Made by a program: the position numbers and the translations under genes. Shown piece after piece: positions 7,031 to 14,950 of a DNA stretch of 20,015 nt (within the stretch, counting starts at the first letter, position 1; every line of letters begins with the position of its first letter). The stretch covers positions 1 to 20,015 of the forward strand of contig DHKE01000040.1 in NCBI GenBank assembly GCA_002404675.1, given 5' to 3'. This DNA is from Porphyromonadaceae bacterium UBA4702 (lineage in GTDB: Bacteria; Bacteroidota; Bacteroidia; Bacteroidales; Muribaculaceae). The notes under the pieces are model-generated. The model was not told the origin of the DNA. It worked only from the letters and a program-made list of their open reading frames with translations, and searched no databases.

Positions 7031-7969
7031 TTACAGCAGCGGCGCTGCAAAGTAGCTTGCACCGCGACCGCCGAGGCTCGTGTAGCGGTAGCACAGCGAG
7101 AGGATGAAGCGTTGGAACGGTGTTGCGAGAGTGTTGGCGTATGTGCGGGAGAGGAGCGTCTGCGCCGCTGCAGCATTGCCCTCACGGCGGTAGTGCGCGG
7201 CGAGTATGACGCGGCGGTAGTCTACCATGTTGAGCAGATGCCGCTTGCGCGGATGGTCGCTGTCGGCTATACATTCCGAAGCCCGTTTCAGCGCGAGTTC
7301 CCACTCGCCGGCTTTGGGCGAGAAGCTGATGCCGGTAATGGACTGTTCCTGCGCATACACATCGGCAAGTACCCGCGCCACCGGCACGATGCGCGGATAG
7401 CCGAGCAGGAGGCGCACGCCGAGCTCCCAGTCGTCCCAGACGAGCATGGCGGGATTCCACGCGCCGGCGTCGTTGAAGAATTTGCGGCGCACGGCATACC
7501 CCTGTGTGCGCAAAACGGAGTGGACGATGTGGTTGTCCATATAGTTGGATGCAGCCCAGTTCAGCTGGCGTGACGAGCCGCTCAGCGTGTTCAGGCGCGA
7601 CTGCCACAGCACTATGTCGGCATCGGGATTGACGGAGAACGTGCGCATTGCCGTCTCGGCGAGGTCAGGGCGCATGGCATCATCGCTGTCGAAGAAGCAC
7701 AGCCAGTCGCTGGTGACGGCACGCAAGCCGCAGTTGCGGGCCGCCGCAGCTCCTCGCTGCCGCTCCTCGAGTATGCTCATGCGCAGCTGCCCTCCAGCGT
7801 TCTCCTGCCCCCACTTCGTGACTGTGCGCAGGGTCTCGTCGGTCGAGGCGTTGTCAACGACCACAAGGTGCAGCGGACGGTATGTCTGCGCCTTGATGCT
7901 GTCAAGACACCTGCATATCAGGCCGGCGCGGTTGTAGACCGGCACTACTATCGAAAACTCCTCTGCCAT
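7031..7969 (-). CDS. Family 2 glycosyltransferase (GT-A fold)
   Basis: A 312-residue inverting nucleotide-sugar transferase of the GT2 type. FSIVVPVYNRAGLICRCLDS (residues 5-24) is the nucleotide-binding start. VVVDNASTDET follows, and FFDSDD (Asp94-x-Asp96-Asp97) is the metal-binding DxD motif. VWDDWELGVRL (177-187) fits the acceptor/base region. No membrane helix is evident, so it is probably cytoplasmic, adding sugar to a glycan precursor such as LPS or capsule. It is divergent from two more glycosyltransferase genes, with only 101 bases between them. The only -7-like site upstream is TAACTTTA (8036-8029, one mismatch). The sugar and acceptor cannot be told from sequence. Confidence 0.88.
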   Translation of the reverse strand: MAEEFSIVVPVYNRAGLICRCLDSIKAQTYRPLHLVVVDNASTDETLRTVTKWGQENAGGQLRMSILEERQRGAAAARNCGLRAVTSDWLCFFDSDDAMRPDLAETAMRTFSVNPDADIVLWQSRLNTLSGSSRQLNWAASNYMDNHIVHSVLRTQGYAVRRKFFNDAGAWNPAMLVWDDWELGVRLLLGYPRIVPVARVLADVYAQEQSITGISFSPKAGEWELALKRASECIADSDHPRKRHLLNMVDYRRVILAAHYRREGNAAAAQTLLSRTYANTLATPFQRFILSLCYRYTSLGGRGASYFAAPLL

Positions 7970-8058
7970 ATATGTCAGCGTTCCTCTGTCGGGGGCTTGC
8001 CCCGGCTTGCAGGACGAAAATTACGGCGTAAAGTTACGATTATTTCGCGGAATATGCC

Positions 8059-8066
8059 TATCTTTG
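8059..8066 (+). promoter_or_regulatory. -7 box immediately before the GT4-like gene
   Basis: TATCTTTG matches the -7 consensus and ends only 4 bases before the ATG at 8071. Transcription would therefore begin at or within a few bases of the start codon. The -33 element is weak (GTTA at 8033-8036). Confidence 0.65.
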
Positions 8067-8070
8067 TGAT

Positions 8071-9180
8071 ATGAAAATTCTGTTCATAGGCGATTATTCC
8101 AACCTGCACTCCACCCTTGCGCGAGAGCTGCGCCGCCGTGGCAACACGGTCACAGTGCTCTCCGACCGCTGCGGGTGCATGGACATAGATTCAGACATCT
8201 ACCTGCAGCGCGGCAACTACCCCGGGGCGGGGGTGACATACCTCTACCGGCTGTTCTCGCTGCTGCCCCGGCTGTCGGGATATGACGTGGTGCAGCTCAT
8301 CAACCCGCATTTCTTCTCGCTGCGCCCCGGCAAGCTGCGCTATTTCCTGCGTGAGCTGCGACGCGCCAACGGCTCGGTGTTTCTCTCGCTGGCCGGCGAC
8401 GACCATTTCTTCGTCCGCGCCTGCCTCGACCGCGACACGTTCCGCTATTCGGAGTTCCGCATCGGGTATATGCCGACAGAGTTTTCCAAGATGTGTCCGC
8501 AGCACGAGCACGGGTATATGCTGCCCTCGGTGCAGCACTATACAGAAGACCTCTACGCCGCCATTGACGGTGCAATGTCAGTGCTGCCGGAATACGACAT
8601 GGCGGCCCGCCCCATACTCGGCGACAAGCTCGCATATACGGGGCTGCCGATAGACCTTGACGAGCTGACAGCGACACCGCTGCCCGACACCGACAAGGTG
8701 CGCATACTCGTAGGGATGCGTTCGCAGTACGTCACCTCCAAGGGGACAGACCACCTGCTGCGCATAGCACGCGAGGCTGCTGAGAAAAAGCCTGGCCTCA
8801 TCGAGGTCGAGAATGTCGTTGACCTGCCGTGGACGCAGTATCTCGACAAAATACGCAGCTCGCACATTGTCCTCGACCAGCTGTACAGCTACTCGCCGGC
8901 AATGAACGCCCTCGACACCATGGCACTGGGGCGTGTGTCCGGTTCGGGAGCGCAGCCGGAATACTATGACATGATCGGCGAAAAGGAGCTGCGCCCCATA
9001 ATCTCGCTGTCGCCATACGAGCAGGACATCGCCGGCACGCTGTACGCGCTCGCCGCAGACCGCCGGCGCCTCGAGCAGATGGCGGCTGACGGCAGGAAGC
9101 TCGTTGAGCGGCACAACGACACGCGCCTCGTCACCGACCGCTACGAGCGGCACTGGGCTAAACACCTCAACCGCGTATGA
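8071..9180 (+). CDS. GT-B fold glycosyltransferase (GT4-like)
   Basis: The protein has 369 residues. The N-terminus MKILFIGDYSNLHSTLAREL is a typical first Rossmann strand and glycine/serine turn of GT-B enzymes. The middle contains a GLPIDLDEL hinge and RILVGMRSQ, the usual start of the C-terminal nucleotide-sugar domain. VLDQLYSYSPAMNALDTMALG followed by GSGAQPEYY occupies the place where GT4 enzymes bind donor phosphates, although no classic EX7E motif is obvious. It overlaps the next GT2 gene by 4 bases (ATGA), so the two are translationally coupled and probably act in the same glycan pathway. The start cannot move upstream because the promoter lies 4 bases before it. Confidence 0.83.
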   Translation: MKILFIGDYSNLHSTLARELRRRGNTVTVLSDRCGCMDIDSDIYLQRGNYPGAGVTYLYRLFSLLPRLSGYDVVQLINPHFFSLRPGKLRYFLRELRRANGSVFLSLAGDDHFFVRACLDRDTFRYSEFRIGYMPTEFSKMCPQHEHGYMLPSVQHYTEDLYAAIDGAMSVLPEYDMAARPILGDKLAYTGLPIDLDELTATPLPDTDKVRILVGMRSQYVTSKGTDHLLRIAREAAEKKPGLIEVENVVDLPWTQYLDKIRSSHIVLDQLYSYSPAMNALDTMALGRVSGSGAQPEYYDMIGEKELRPIISLSPYEQDIAGTLYALAADRRRLEQMAADGRKLVERHNDTRLVTDRYERHWAKHLNRV

Positions 9181-9977
9181 TCTCACCCCGGCTGCAAGTA
9201 CTGATATGCACATACGGCGCGGCGGGCATACAGCGCATCGCCGCCGCCGCTCATCCTCGCGTCGAGGGGGTGGAGTATGTGGTGTGCTGGCAGCAGCCGG
9301 AGGGTGAATTGCCGGTGCCGGAGGAACTGCGCCGCGATGATTTCAGCATATACACGTTCCGCACACGCGGCTCGGGCGCAAACCGCAACCATTGCCTCGA
9401 CCACGCCTCCGCACCGTTGCTGCTGATGGCCGACGACGACCTGCAGTATACCGCCGACGGGCTGCAAGCGGTGATAGACGCATTTGACAACAACCCGGGC
9501 TGCGAAGTGCTTACGTTCATGTATGACACAGACTCCGAAGCCAAGGGCTACCCCCCGCACTCGTTTGACCTGCACCATGCCCCCAAGGGCTATTTTGCCT
9601 CTGCCATAGAGATTGCGTTCCGCTCGCGCAGCGTGCTTGGCAAGTTCCGTTTCAACGAGCATTTCGGCGTGAACTGCGACTTCTGTTCCGGCGAGGACGA
9701 CTTGTTCTTCAATTCGCTGCTCAAAGCCGGGCTGCCCGGGCGGTTCATTCCCCATGCGATATGCTTCCACCCCGGCCCGTCCACCTGCACGCGCCAGAAC
9801 CCTGACGTGCTGACCGCAAACAAGGGCGCGGTGTTCCTCGGGCTGCATCCGCGCCTGTGGCCGCTGTACATGCTGTCGCACGCGCTGCGCCAGCCATGCG
9901 GCGAGCGGCGGCGGTACTGCCGCCTGTGGATAAGCGGCGTACGCCGCGCACGCAGTCTGAACGCGTTCACCCGTTGA
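9177..9977 (+). CDS. Family 2-like glycosyltransferase
   Basis: The protein has 266 residues. It begins with a GT-A-like strand (LQVLICTYGAAGIQRI). LLLMADDDLQY carries the metal-binding triple Asp86-88, and SGEDDLFFNSLLKAG (about 171-185) matches the acceptor/catalytic acidic motif of GT2 enzymes. RTRGSGANRNHCLDHA (62-77) is the usual segment preceding the DxD. The gene starts inside the end of the preceding glycosyltransferase gene (ATGA overlap). Its last 11 bases overlap the convergent AAA/nuclease-like gene. The C-terminus is basic and Arg-rich, perhaps for membrane association. The substrate is unknown. Confidence 0.82.
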   Translation: MISPRLQVLICTYGAAGIQRIAAAAHPRVEGVEYVVCWQQPEGELPVPEELRRDDFSIYTFRTRGSGANRNHCLDHASAPLLLMADDDLQYTADGLQAVIDAFDNNPGCEVLTFMYDTDSEAKGYPPHSFDLHHAPKGYFASAIEIAFRSRSVLGKFRFNEHFGVNCDFCSGEDDLFFNSLLKAGLPGRFIPHAICFHPGPSTCTRQNPDVLTANKGAVFLGLHPRLWPLYMLSHALRQPCGERRRYCRLWISGVRRARSLNAFTR

Positions 9978-11253
9978 CTATCCCCTCGTCGCGTGACACC
10001 TCCCAACGCTCCAGCGTGTGCGTCTTGCGCGAGAAGTTTGCCCCCACCTTGATGATTCTACGGCCGTCCGCGCGGTACTTCAGCGCATACCCCTTCTCCT
10101 CAATCTGCTGCAACGCCTCCTCCGCGCTGCCGTCGAGCTTGAACTCGAAGATGTAGATGAAGCGTCTGGTCCGCAAGGTCATGTCAAGCCGCCCGGCAAT
10201 ATTCATGCTCTCGCTCTCTACGGGATGCCCCAGCAGCAGGGCTATGGTGTGGAACAGCAAGTGGTAGCTCTTCTCGTAATTGCCTACGCCCACAATCATG
10301 TATGCCGGGGAGGCTATGACCGCCTGCATCAGTTCCATGAACGAGTCCACCTTTCCCCTTTCCAGCATGTCCAGCATACGCGACACCACCGGCTGCACTT
10401 TGTCGCGCTTGAGGGGATGCCCCGCCACTATGCCGGTGCGCAGGGCGGCGCACACTTCGTGCGGCGACAGCATCTTGGCATCGTCAGTGTTGTCGCTGAA
10501 GAAACGGCTCTGGCATTGCTCCAGGATGCCCGGCCGCAGCTGCATTGCATTGCACAGTTGCTGCGCCTCGTCCATAGTGAAACCGCAGATGCTCTCATAC
10601 TTCTTGTCGCGAGAGATGTCGGTCAGCCACTCCAGCGACCCTCCGACCGGGGACTCGGCTATCGGCGTTCCGCCGACGGCCATCATTAACGAGATGCATT
10701 CACTTTCCGCCTTGAGCATGTCGAACAGAGCCGACAGCTGCGCCTTTTTGCTTATGAAGCCGCCGGAAGACGACAGCAACGGGGCGTCGTAATTGTCTAT
10801 CAGCACTGCCACCTTGCCGCCTCTGCTGCTTTCCGCGTGTATCAGCTCTGCCAGCTGGCTTACCCCTGGCTGCGGGTTCAGCCCGGCATACAAGTCACCC
10901 TGCTGCGCGCCCCATTTGCGCACATACTGACGCAGGTAGCCGTCGAGCGTGCCTCCGCAAGCGTATCCGCACGCAGACAAGTCGAGGGTGATCACACAAT
11001 GCTGCTTGTTGCCCCGGGGATAATGTTTCAATCCCTCAAACAGCCCGGTATTGCCGCGCAGCCACTCCGCAAGGGTGGAAACCAGCAGGCTCTTGCCGTA
11101 ACGCGGCGGACGGCAGAGGAAGTAGTACTGCCCGCGACGCAGGAGCTCGGCGATGCATGCGGTCTTGTCAAAATACATGTAGCCGCCCTCGCGCAGGGTG
11201 CGGAACGACTGGACGGACTCGGGGAACTTGTCAGGGGTCGGTATCATCGGCAT
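9967..11253 (-). CDS. AAA-ATPase-like / PD-(D/E)XK nuclease superfamily protein
   Basis: The protein has 428 residues and two domains. The N-terminal AAA-ATPase-like part has FVDK-type FDKT (28-31) and a Walker A CRPPRYGKS (47-55). Its Walker B reads VLIDNYDAPL (150-159), where the family normally has IDEYD, so the catalytic Glu is Asn154. The C-terminal PD-(D/E)XK part has GRLDMTL (Asp357), IFEFKLDGSAEEALQQIEEK (Glu370-x-Lys372, Gln383) and an intact-looking active site. The usual central YDGYxF/YNPFS region of full-length members (around 520 residues as I remember) is not recognisable. The family is much expanded in Bacteroidetes and its biological role is uncertain. The start overlaps the preceding secreted protein gene by 23 bases; a second ATG lies at 11247. 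Confidence 0.85.
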   Translation of the reverse strand: MPMIPTPDKFPESVQSFRTLREGGYMYFDKTACIAELLRRGQYYFLCRPPRYGKSLLVSTLAEWLRGNTGLFEGLKHYPRGNKQHCVITLDLSACGYACGGTLDGYLRQYVRKWGAQQGDLYAGLNPQPGVSQLAELIHAESSRGGKVAVLIDNYDAPLLSSSGGFISKKAQLSALFDMLKAESECISLMMAVGGTPIAESPVGGSLEWLTDISRDKKYESICGFTMDEAQQLCNAMQLRPGILEQCQSRFFSDNTDDAKMLSPHEVCAALRTGIVAGHPLKRDKVQPVVSRMLDMLERGKVDSFMELMQAVIASPAYMIVGVGNYEKSYHLLFHTIALLLGHPVESESMNIAGRLDMTLRTRRFIYIFEFKLDGSAEEALQQIEEKGYALKYRADGRRIIKVGANFSRKTHTLERWEVSRDEGIVNG

Positions 11254-12328
11254 GGCATTCTGGTTGTGGGTTATAGTTTTCGAGGCGTTGCAAAACGATG
11301 GCGGAGGCGTTGAACTGCGGGAAATGGATGGTCAGCGTGTTGTCGCCGTCCATTGTCGCCACCACGTCATGACGGAGCTGTATCCCCTCGGCATCCGTCC
11401 ACACTGCATCATAGCGAGACCCGGCGAGCGGGGTTAGCCTGCATTTCACCATGCCTGGCCGCCAACGGTTGCTGTTCTGCCTTGCTCCCCCCATATAATA
11501 CAGGATGTATCCGCCGTTGCCGTCAGTGGTCATGGCGAGTGTATAGCTGCCGCCGGGGCGCATCATCTTTTCGTCGAGCGACCGCCCGGCAAGCGCCCAA
11601 TACCCGGCTCGAGGGTCGCCGCTGTCTGAAACCAGTTCGGAGATGCGTGCCACCGGCTGGCGCGTCCGTTCCAAATCGCCGAACACGTCTGCATCCTCCT
11701 CTACGGACAGCGAAAGGACTTCGAGACAGCCGCCAGGGTCTACGCCGAGCCGTATGCTGTTGACAGCAAAATCGTCGCCGGCTGCAAATACGCAAATGTC
11801 GCGCAGCTCGTCATAGCCGGCGGCAAGGGAAATGTCGCTGCCGTGTCGGCGCAAAATGAGCTGCAAGCGGCGTGTGCCACGGCCGATGCCGCCAGGCAGG
11901 TCTATTGTCTGCTCCGCGCCCTCCGCGCCTGTGACGGTCAGCTGCGGAGTCTCGCGCTCAAAACCGGTGATGCCATCGTCAAAGTCTGTCGCCAGCCGCA
12001 CCGTCACCTCACGACCAGAAGTGTCGCCCAGACACACCTGCCACGCCGGATGCTGCGCGCGGCGCGTCCGCCCCCGGCTGTCGGCATACGAATATTCCGT
12101 CCCGGACTTGTTGTGTCGGTTGGCCGCTATCAGGCGCAGGGTGAAGTCTGCAGCCATGGGTGCAGACGGGACAGTCCGCCACAGGCAGCTGTCCGCAGTG
12201 TTTGATATGATGCCGTCGCCGCGCTGCTCCTCCATCCACGCAAAGCCGCGAGCGCCGTTCATGTACACCTCGCCGTATGACAAAGCCGCCATCGTCACGG
12301 CAGCAAAAGCTGCAAGCACCCATTTCAT
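11231..12328 (-). CDS. Secreted protein of unknown function (365 aa)
   Basis: A signal peptide is clear (MKWVLAAFAAVTMAALSYG). The rest is predicted to be beta-rich, with two blocks. About 20-220 contains FTLRLIAANRHNKSGTEY and later strands suggesting a jelly-roll or concanavalin-like fold. About 245-350 contains GYWALAGRSLDEKMMRPGG, GGYILYYMGGAR and a MDGDNTLTIHFP stretch, which together look like a small beta-barrel. I do not recognise a family. The start at 12328 overlaps the stop of the LysE-type gene by 4 bases (ATGA), fixing the start and implying coupling. The same frame stays open upstream through the LysE gene, but that is only antiphase reading of GC-rich DNA. Confidence 0.78.
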   Translation of the reverse strand: MKWVLAAFAAVTMAALSYGEVYMNGARGFAWMEEQRGDGIISNTADSCLWRTVPSAPMAADFTLRLIAANRHNKSGTEYSYADSRGRTRRAQHPAWQVCLGDTSGREVTVRLATDFDDGITGFERETPQLTVTGAEGAEQTIDLPGGIGRGTRRLQLILRRHGSDISLAAGYDELRDICVFAAGDDFAVNSIRLGVDPGGCLEVLSLSVEEDADVFGDLERTRQPVARISELVSDSGDPRAGYWALAGRSLDEKMMRPGGSYTLAMTTDGNGGYILYYMGGARQNSNRWRPGMVKCRLTPLAGSRYDAVWTDAEGIQLRHDVVATMDGDNTLTIHFPQFNASAIVLQRLENYNPQPECHADDTDP

Positions 12329-12966
12329 TGCACCATGTCCCTTATGCCAGTGACTATCCCCGCCAGCGCGAAACACAGTATTATGCCGCCGATGATGCGG
12401 TTGACCAGCCACATGGAGCGCAGGTTGAAGTGCGTCCGCACTTTGTCCACAAACGCTGTCACGAGCCACCACCACGCCAACGCCCCGGCAAGTATGCCTG
12501 CATAACCGACCAAGTAATGGTAGTACTGCAATTCGGGCGCGAGAAAATTGAACCGCGCAAACAATCCTATTATCAGGAATAGAATCAGTGGGTTGGAGAC
12601 CGTGAACAGAAAGCCGGTGAGGATGTTCTTGTATATCGACCCGCGGCTCTCCTGCGGTGTCCGCAGCCCCTTGGAGGGGTTGCTGCGCAGCAGGTATACG
12701 CCGAAGGCTATCAGCACCGCAGAGCCGACGAGCGTTATGATGCTCTCGTTCTGCTTCAGGAAATCCTCTATGAACGAAAGGCCGAACCCCGTGATGAGGC
12801 AGTACAGCAGGTCGGAAATCGCCGCCCCCACCCCCGTGTACAGGCCGGCACGCCGCCCCCGGTGCAGCGCTCGCTGTATGCACAGCATGCCCACTGGACC
12901 CATCGGCGCGGAAACAAGCACGCCGACAGCCAGGCCTCGCCAAAGCATATAGAGCAGGTATTCCAT
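12325..12966 (-). CDS. LysE/RhtB family exporter
   Basis: A 213-residue inner-membrane protein with about six hydrophobic helices. The first helix carries GLAVGVLVSAPMGPVGMLCI, the family-typical PxGP motif, followed by a Gly-rich helix (GLYTGVGAAISDLLYCLITG) and FGVYLLRSNP. Later, FLFTVSNPLILFLIIGLFA has the conserved NP. LysE-type proteins export basic or other amino acids and small metabolites; the substrate here is not predictable. It lies 51 bases after the lipoprotein gene and overlaps the next gene by 4 bases. It is probably transcribed from the pyrE promoter. Confidence 0.88.
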   Translation of the reverse strand: MEYLLYMLWRGLAVGVLVSAPMGPVGMLCIQRALHRGRRAGLYTGVGAAISDLLYCLITGFGLSFIEDFLKQNESIITLVGSAVLIAFGVYLLRSNPSKGLRTPQESRGSIYKNILTGFLFTVSNPLILFLIIGLFARFNFLAPELQYYHYLVGYAGILAGALAWWWLVTAFVDKVRTHFNLRSMWLVNRIIGGIILCFALAGIVTGIRDMVQ

Positions 12967-13017
12967 TTTCCGCTACGTCTGTTCGTTCATTTGCATACGC
13001 GCCTACGCACCGCAGCG

Positions 13018-13581
13018 TCAGCGCGTTATGATATATCCGCCCAAGGCGGTAGGTTCGCAACGGTAGCGTTGCAGGCCGTATTTGTTGTTGCCATCAGCGG
13101 CAGGACCCGAAACCGGCGAGCCGCCGGCCATGGTCACGTCATATCGCGAGCCGCAAACGCCACAGACAGCCTCATATTTGCTCTCGTCGATATGCACGCG
13201 CACATCCGAGCGGCACTCCACAGGACACGCCAGGTCATAAGCCAGCGGCACTTGCGTGTCAGCCGTGAACGGGTCCATGCCGCCGATGAGCAGCACCCCG
13301 CCGAAGCCGGTGTACGTCTGGTCCGTGTACGGGAAGTTGGACGGCTCGTGCAGCGAGCGTATGAAATAGCGGTATATGCCGAAGCCCGCCACGCCGTAAG
13401 TGTTCCACCGCCCCGCGTCAGACAGGTTGATAGTCACAGGCACGGCAGGGATGCGGTCGTCCACCACCGAATTGCACCCGCCCGCGACCGCCGCAGCTAC
13501 GGTCAGTGCCGCAGCCGCCGGCAAGAAGCGTATCCTCCGCCAGCGCATTGCGGTGTCTGTATTGGTGTTGCTGTGTGTCAT
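13018..13581 (-). CDS. Rieske-like lipoprotein with Cys-only ligand positions
   Basis: The protein has 187 residues, with a signal peptide and a lipobox ending AGGC (Cys36). The C-terminal half looks like a Rieske-fold domain: ACPVEC (Cys119, Cys123), then VCGVCGSRYDV (Cys140, Cys143), then GGSPVSGPA and a final LQRYRCE. In true Rieske proteins the pattern is CxH...CxxH; here both histidines are missing and Cys residues stand nearby. A rubredoxin-like or zinc site, or a cluster-less structural protein, is therefore possible. The start at 13581 overlaps the SRPBCC stop by 4 bases. A second ATG at 13548 (MRWRRIRFLP), preceded by ACCAATA, gives a cleaner signal peptide. Confidence 0.7.
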   Translation of the reverse strand: MTHSNTNTDTAMRWRRIRFLPAAAALTVAAAVAGGCNSVVDDRIPAVPVTINLSDAGRWNTYGVAGFGIYRYFIRSLHEPSNFPYTDQTYTGFGGVLLIGGMDPFTADTQVPLAYDLACPVECRSDVRVHIDESKYEAVCGVCGSRYDVTMAGGSPVSGPAADGNNKYGLQRYRCEPTALGGYIITR

Positions 13582-14015
13582 TCTGCGGGCAGGTGGCGGA
13601 GCAGCTCGCCAAACTGGTTGACCATCTTCTGGAGCGGGCCGTTTACCATCGGACGAAGCATCATCGGAATGTCAACATCCACTTTCACCTGAGCCTCGCA
13701 ATGGCTGTCGCCCAGAGCCTTGATGTTGATTTCCAGGCTCATCGGGACAGGAGTGTTCTCACCCTCGAAGCGTATCAGCTCCGGGGCGCGGCGTTCAGCG
13801 GCACGCAGGGTAAGCGCGCCCACCGGGCCGCCGGTTATCGAGATGCTGTCCTCTGTGAGCTGTATGCTGTCGAGCTGCGCCTTCTGCTCGGCCGTCAGGC
13901 TGCCTTCAGGCGCAGCGGCTATGAGGTCACGCAGGTTCTGAGGGTTGGAAAGGCGGTCGTATACCGACTGTGCCGGCGACTGCACTTCCACTTTGTCGCT
14001 TTTGTATGTAGCCAT
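13578..14015 (-). CDS. SRPBCC (START-like) family protein
   Basis: A 145-residue small cytoplasmic protein. It starts with a beta-strand and helix typical of SRPBCC folds (KVEVQSPAQSVYDRLSNPQN). ISITGGPVGALTLRAAERR and MSLEINIKALGDSHCEAQVK form the antiparallel strands. A long C-terminal helix (MVNGPLQKMVNQFGELLRHL) closes the hydrophobic cavity. Such proteins bind lipophilic ligands; the ligand is unknown. The gene follows pyrE by 57 bases and overlaps the lipoprotein gene by 4 bases. Confidence 0.8.
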   Translation of the reverse strand: MATYKSDKVEVQSPAQSVYDRLSNPQNLRDLIAAAPEGSLTAEQKAQLDSIQLTEDSISITGGPVGALTLRAAERRAPELIRFEGENTPVPMSLEINIKALGDSHCEAQVKVDVDIPMMLRPMVNGPLQKMVNQFGELLRHLPAE

Positions 14016-14072
14016 ATATTTGTCTTCTTTGGAGGTTCGTTATCCCCTGCGGGATTGTGCATGCTGTTAGAA

Positions 14073-14723
14073 TCAGAGCATCTTCTCCTTGTTGGGCACC
14101 CACGACGCAGGGTCCTTGCGCCACTCCTTGAGCGTCTCCACATCCTCCTGGCGGATATAGTTGGTGCGCAGGGCAGCCTCAAGCATCGTGCTGTAATTGG
14201 AGATAGTGAGCAGCTGGATGTTCTCCTCGCGGAAACGCTTGATCGACACCGGGAACTCGTAAGTGAAGATAGCCGTCATGCCGATCACCTCGCAGCCAGC
14301 GTTGCGGATAGCCTCCACAGCCTTAAGCGAGCTGCCGCCCGTGGAGACGAGGTCCTCGATCACAACGACCTTCTGCCCCGGCTTCAGGTTGCCCTCTATC
14401 AGATTCTCCAGGCCGTGATCCTTGGGTGAAGAACGCACATAGACGTAAGGGAGGCCGAGAGTGTCGGCAACCAGCGCGCCCACCGCGATAGCGCCTGTGG
14501 CAACGCCCGAGATTGCGTCCACGTCGCCGAAATTCTCGATGATCATTCGCGACAGCTCCACCTTGATCAGGTTGCGGATGTCAGGGTATGAGAGGGTCTT
14601 GCGGTTGTCCGTGTAGATAGGGGAGTTCCAGCCCGATGCCCAGATGAACGGGTTGTTTGGCTGCAGCTTTATCGCACTGATCTGCAGGAGTTTTTCTGCC
14701 AGTATTTCTGCCGGGGTATTCAT
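14073..14723 (-). CDS. pyrE: Orotate phosphoribosyltransferase
   Basis: Transfers the phosphoribosyl group of PRPP to orotate to give OMP in pyrimidine synthesis, in the cytoplasm. The protein has 216 residues, the usual length. The PRPP-binding motif VVVIEDLVSTGGS (119-131) and the catalytic loop VRSSPKDHGLENLIEG (96-111) are complete. FIWASGWNSPIYTDNR (26-41) is the orotate-side N-terminal signature. I chose the start at 14723 (MNTPAEILAEKLL) by comparison with OPRTase family length; the frame stays open upstream to an ATG at 14789. It is the first gene of a six-gene minus-strand operon, with a full promoter at 14845-14876. Confidence 0.95.
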   Translation of the reverse strand: MNTPAEILAEKLLQISAIKLQPNNPFIWASGWNSPIYTDNRKTLSYPDIRNLIKVELSRMIIENFGDVDAISGVATGAIAVGALVADTLGLPYVYVRSSPKDHGLENLIEGNLKPGQKVVVIEDLVSTGGSSLKAVEAIRNAGCEVIGMTAIFTYEFPVSIKRFREENIQLLTISNYSTMLEAALRTNYIRQEDVETLKEWRKDPASWVPNKEKML

Positions 14724-14844
14724 GATGGTATATTGGTTATATAGGGTTAAATTCCAGGCGGCACGAGCCGTCAGGAGCAAAAAAGTCATTTTTGGCGAGC
14801 CCGGCGACGCACTGCTTGCGCCACGCAGCCGCCAGACCTGTCTG

Positions 14845-14876
14845 CAAAGTTAATAACACGGCGCAAAATATCCAAA
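14845..14876 (-). promoter_or_regulatory. Consensus promoter of the pyrE operon
   Basis: The minus strand has TTTG (14876-14873), a 20-base spacer and TAACTTTG (14852-14845), matching both Bacteroidetes elements. The leader to the pyrE ATG is about 115-120 bases. The remaining gap to the DUF1848 stop at 14951 holds a palindrome (14930-14942) but no gene. Confidence 0.8.
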
Positions 14877-14950
14877 TCGCAGCCCCCTTTGCCAGCGTTT
14901 TTTCGCTCCCCGACCCCGCAAACTGCGAAACTGGCCGCCAGTCAAGGGGG

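Noticed and set aside
8029..8036. TAACTTTA as the -7 box of the minus-strand GT2 gene
   Set aside because: It has one mismatch at the last base and no -33 partner; mentioned only as a possibility.
12329..13060. Long upstream extension of the 365-residue secreted protein gene, open through the LysE gene
   Set aside because: It lies in antiphase to a clear LysE-type membrane protein and starts before the signal peptide; the open frame is due to GC-rich codon structure.
14930..14942. Palindrome ACTGGC-c-GCCAGT after the DUF1848 stop, considered as a terminator
   Set aside because: The stem is only six base pairs and no T-run follows on the minus strand.
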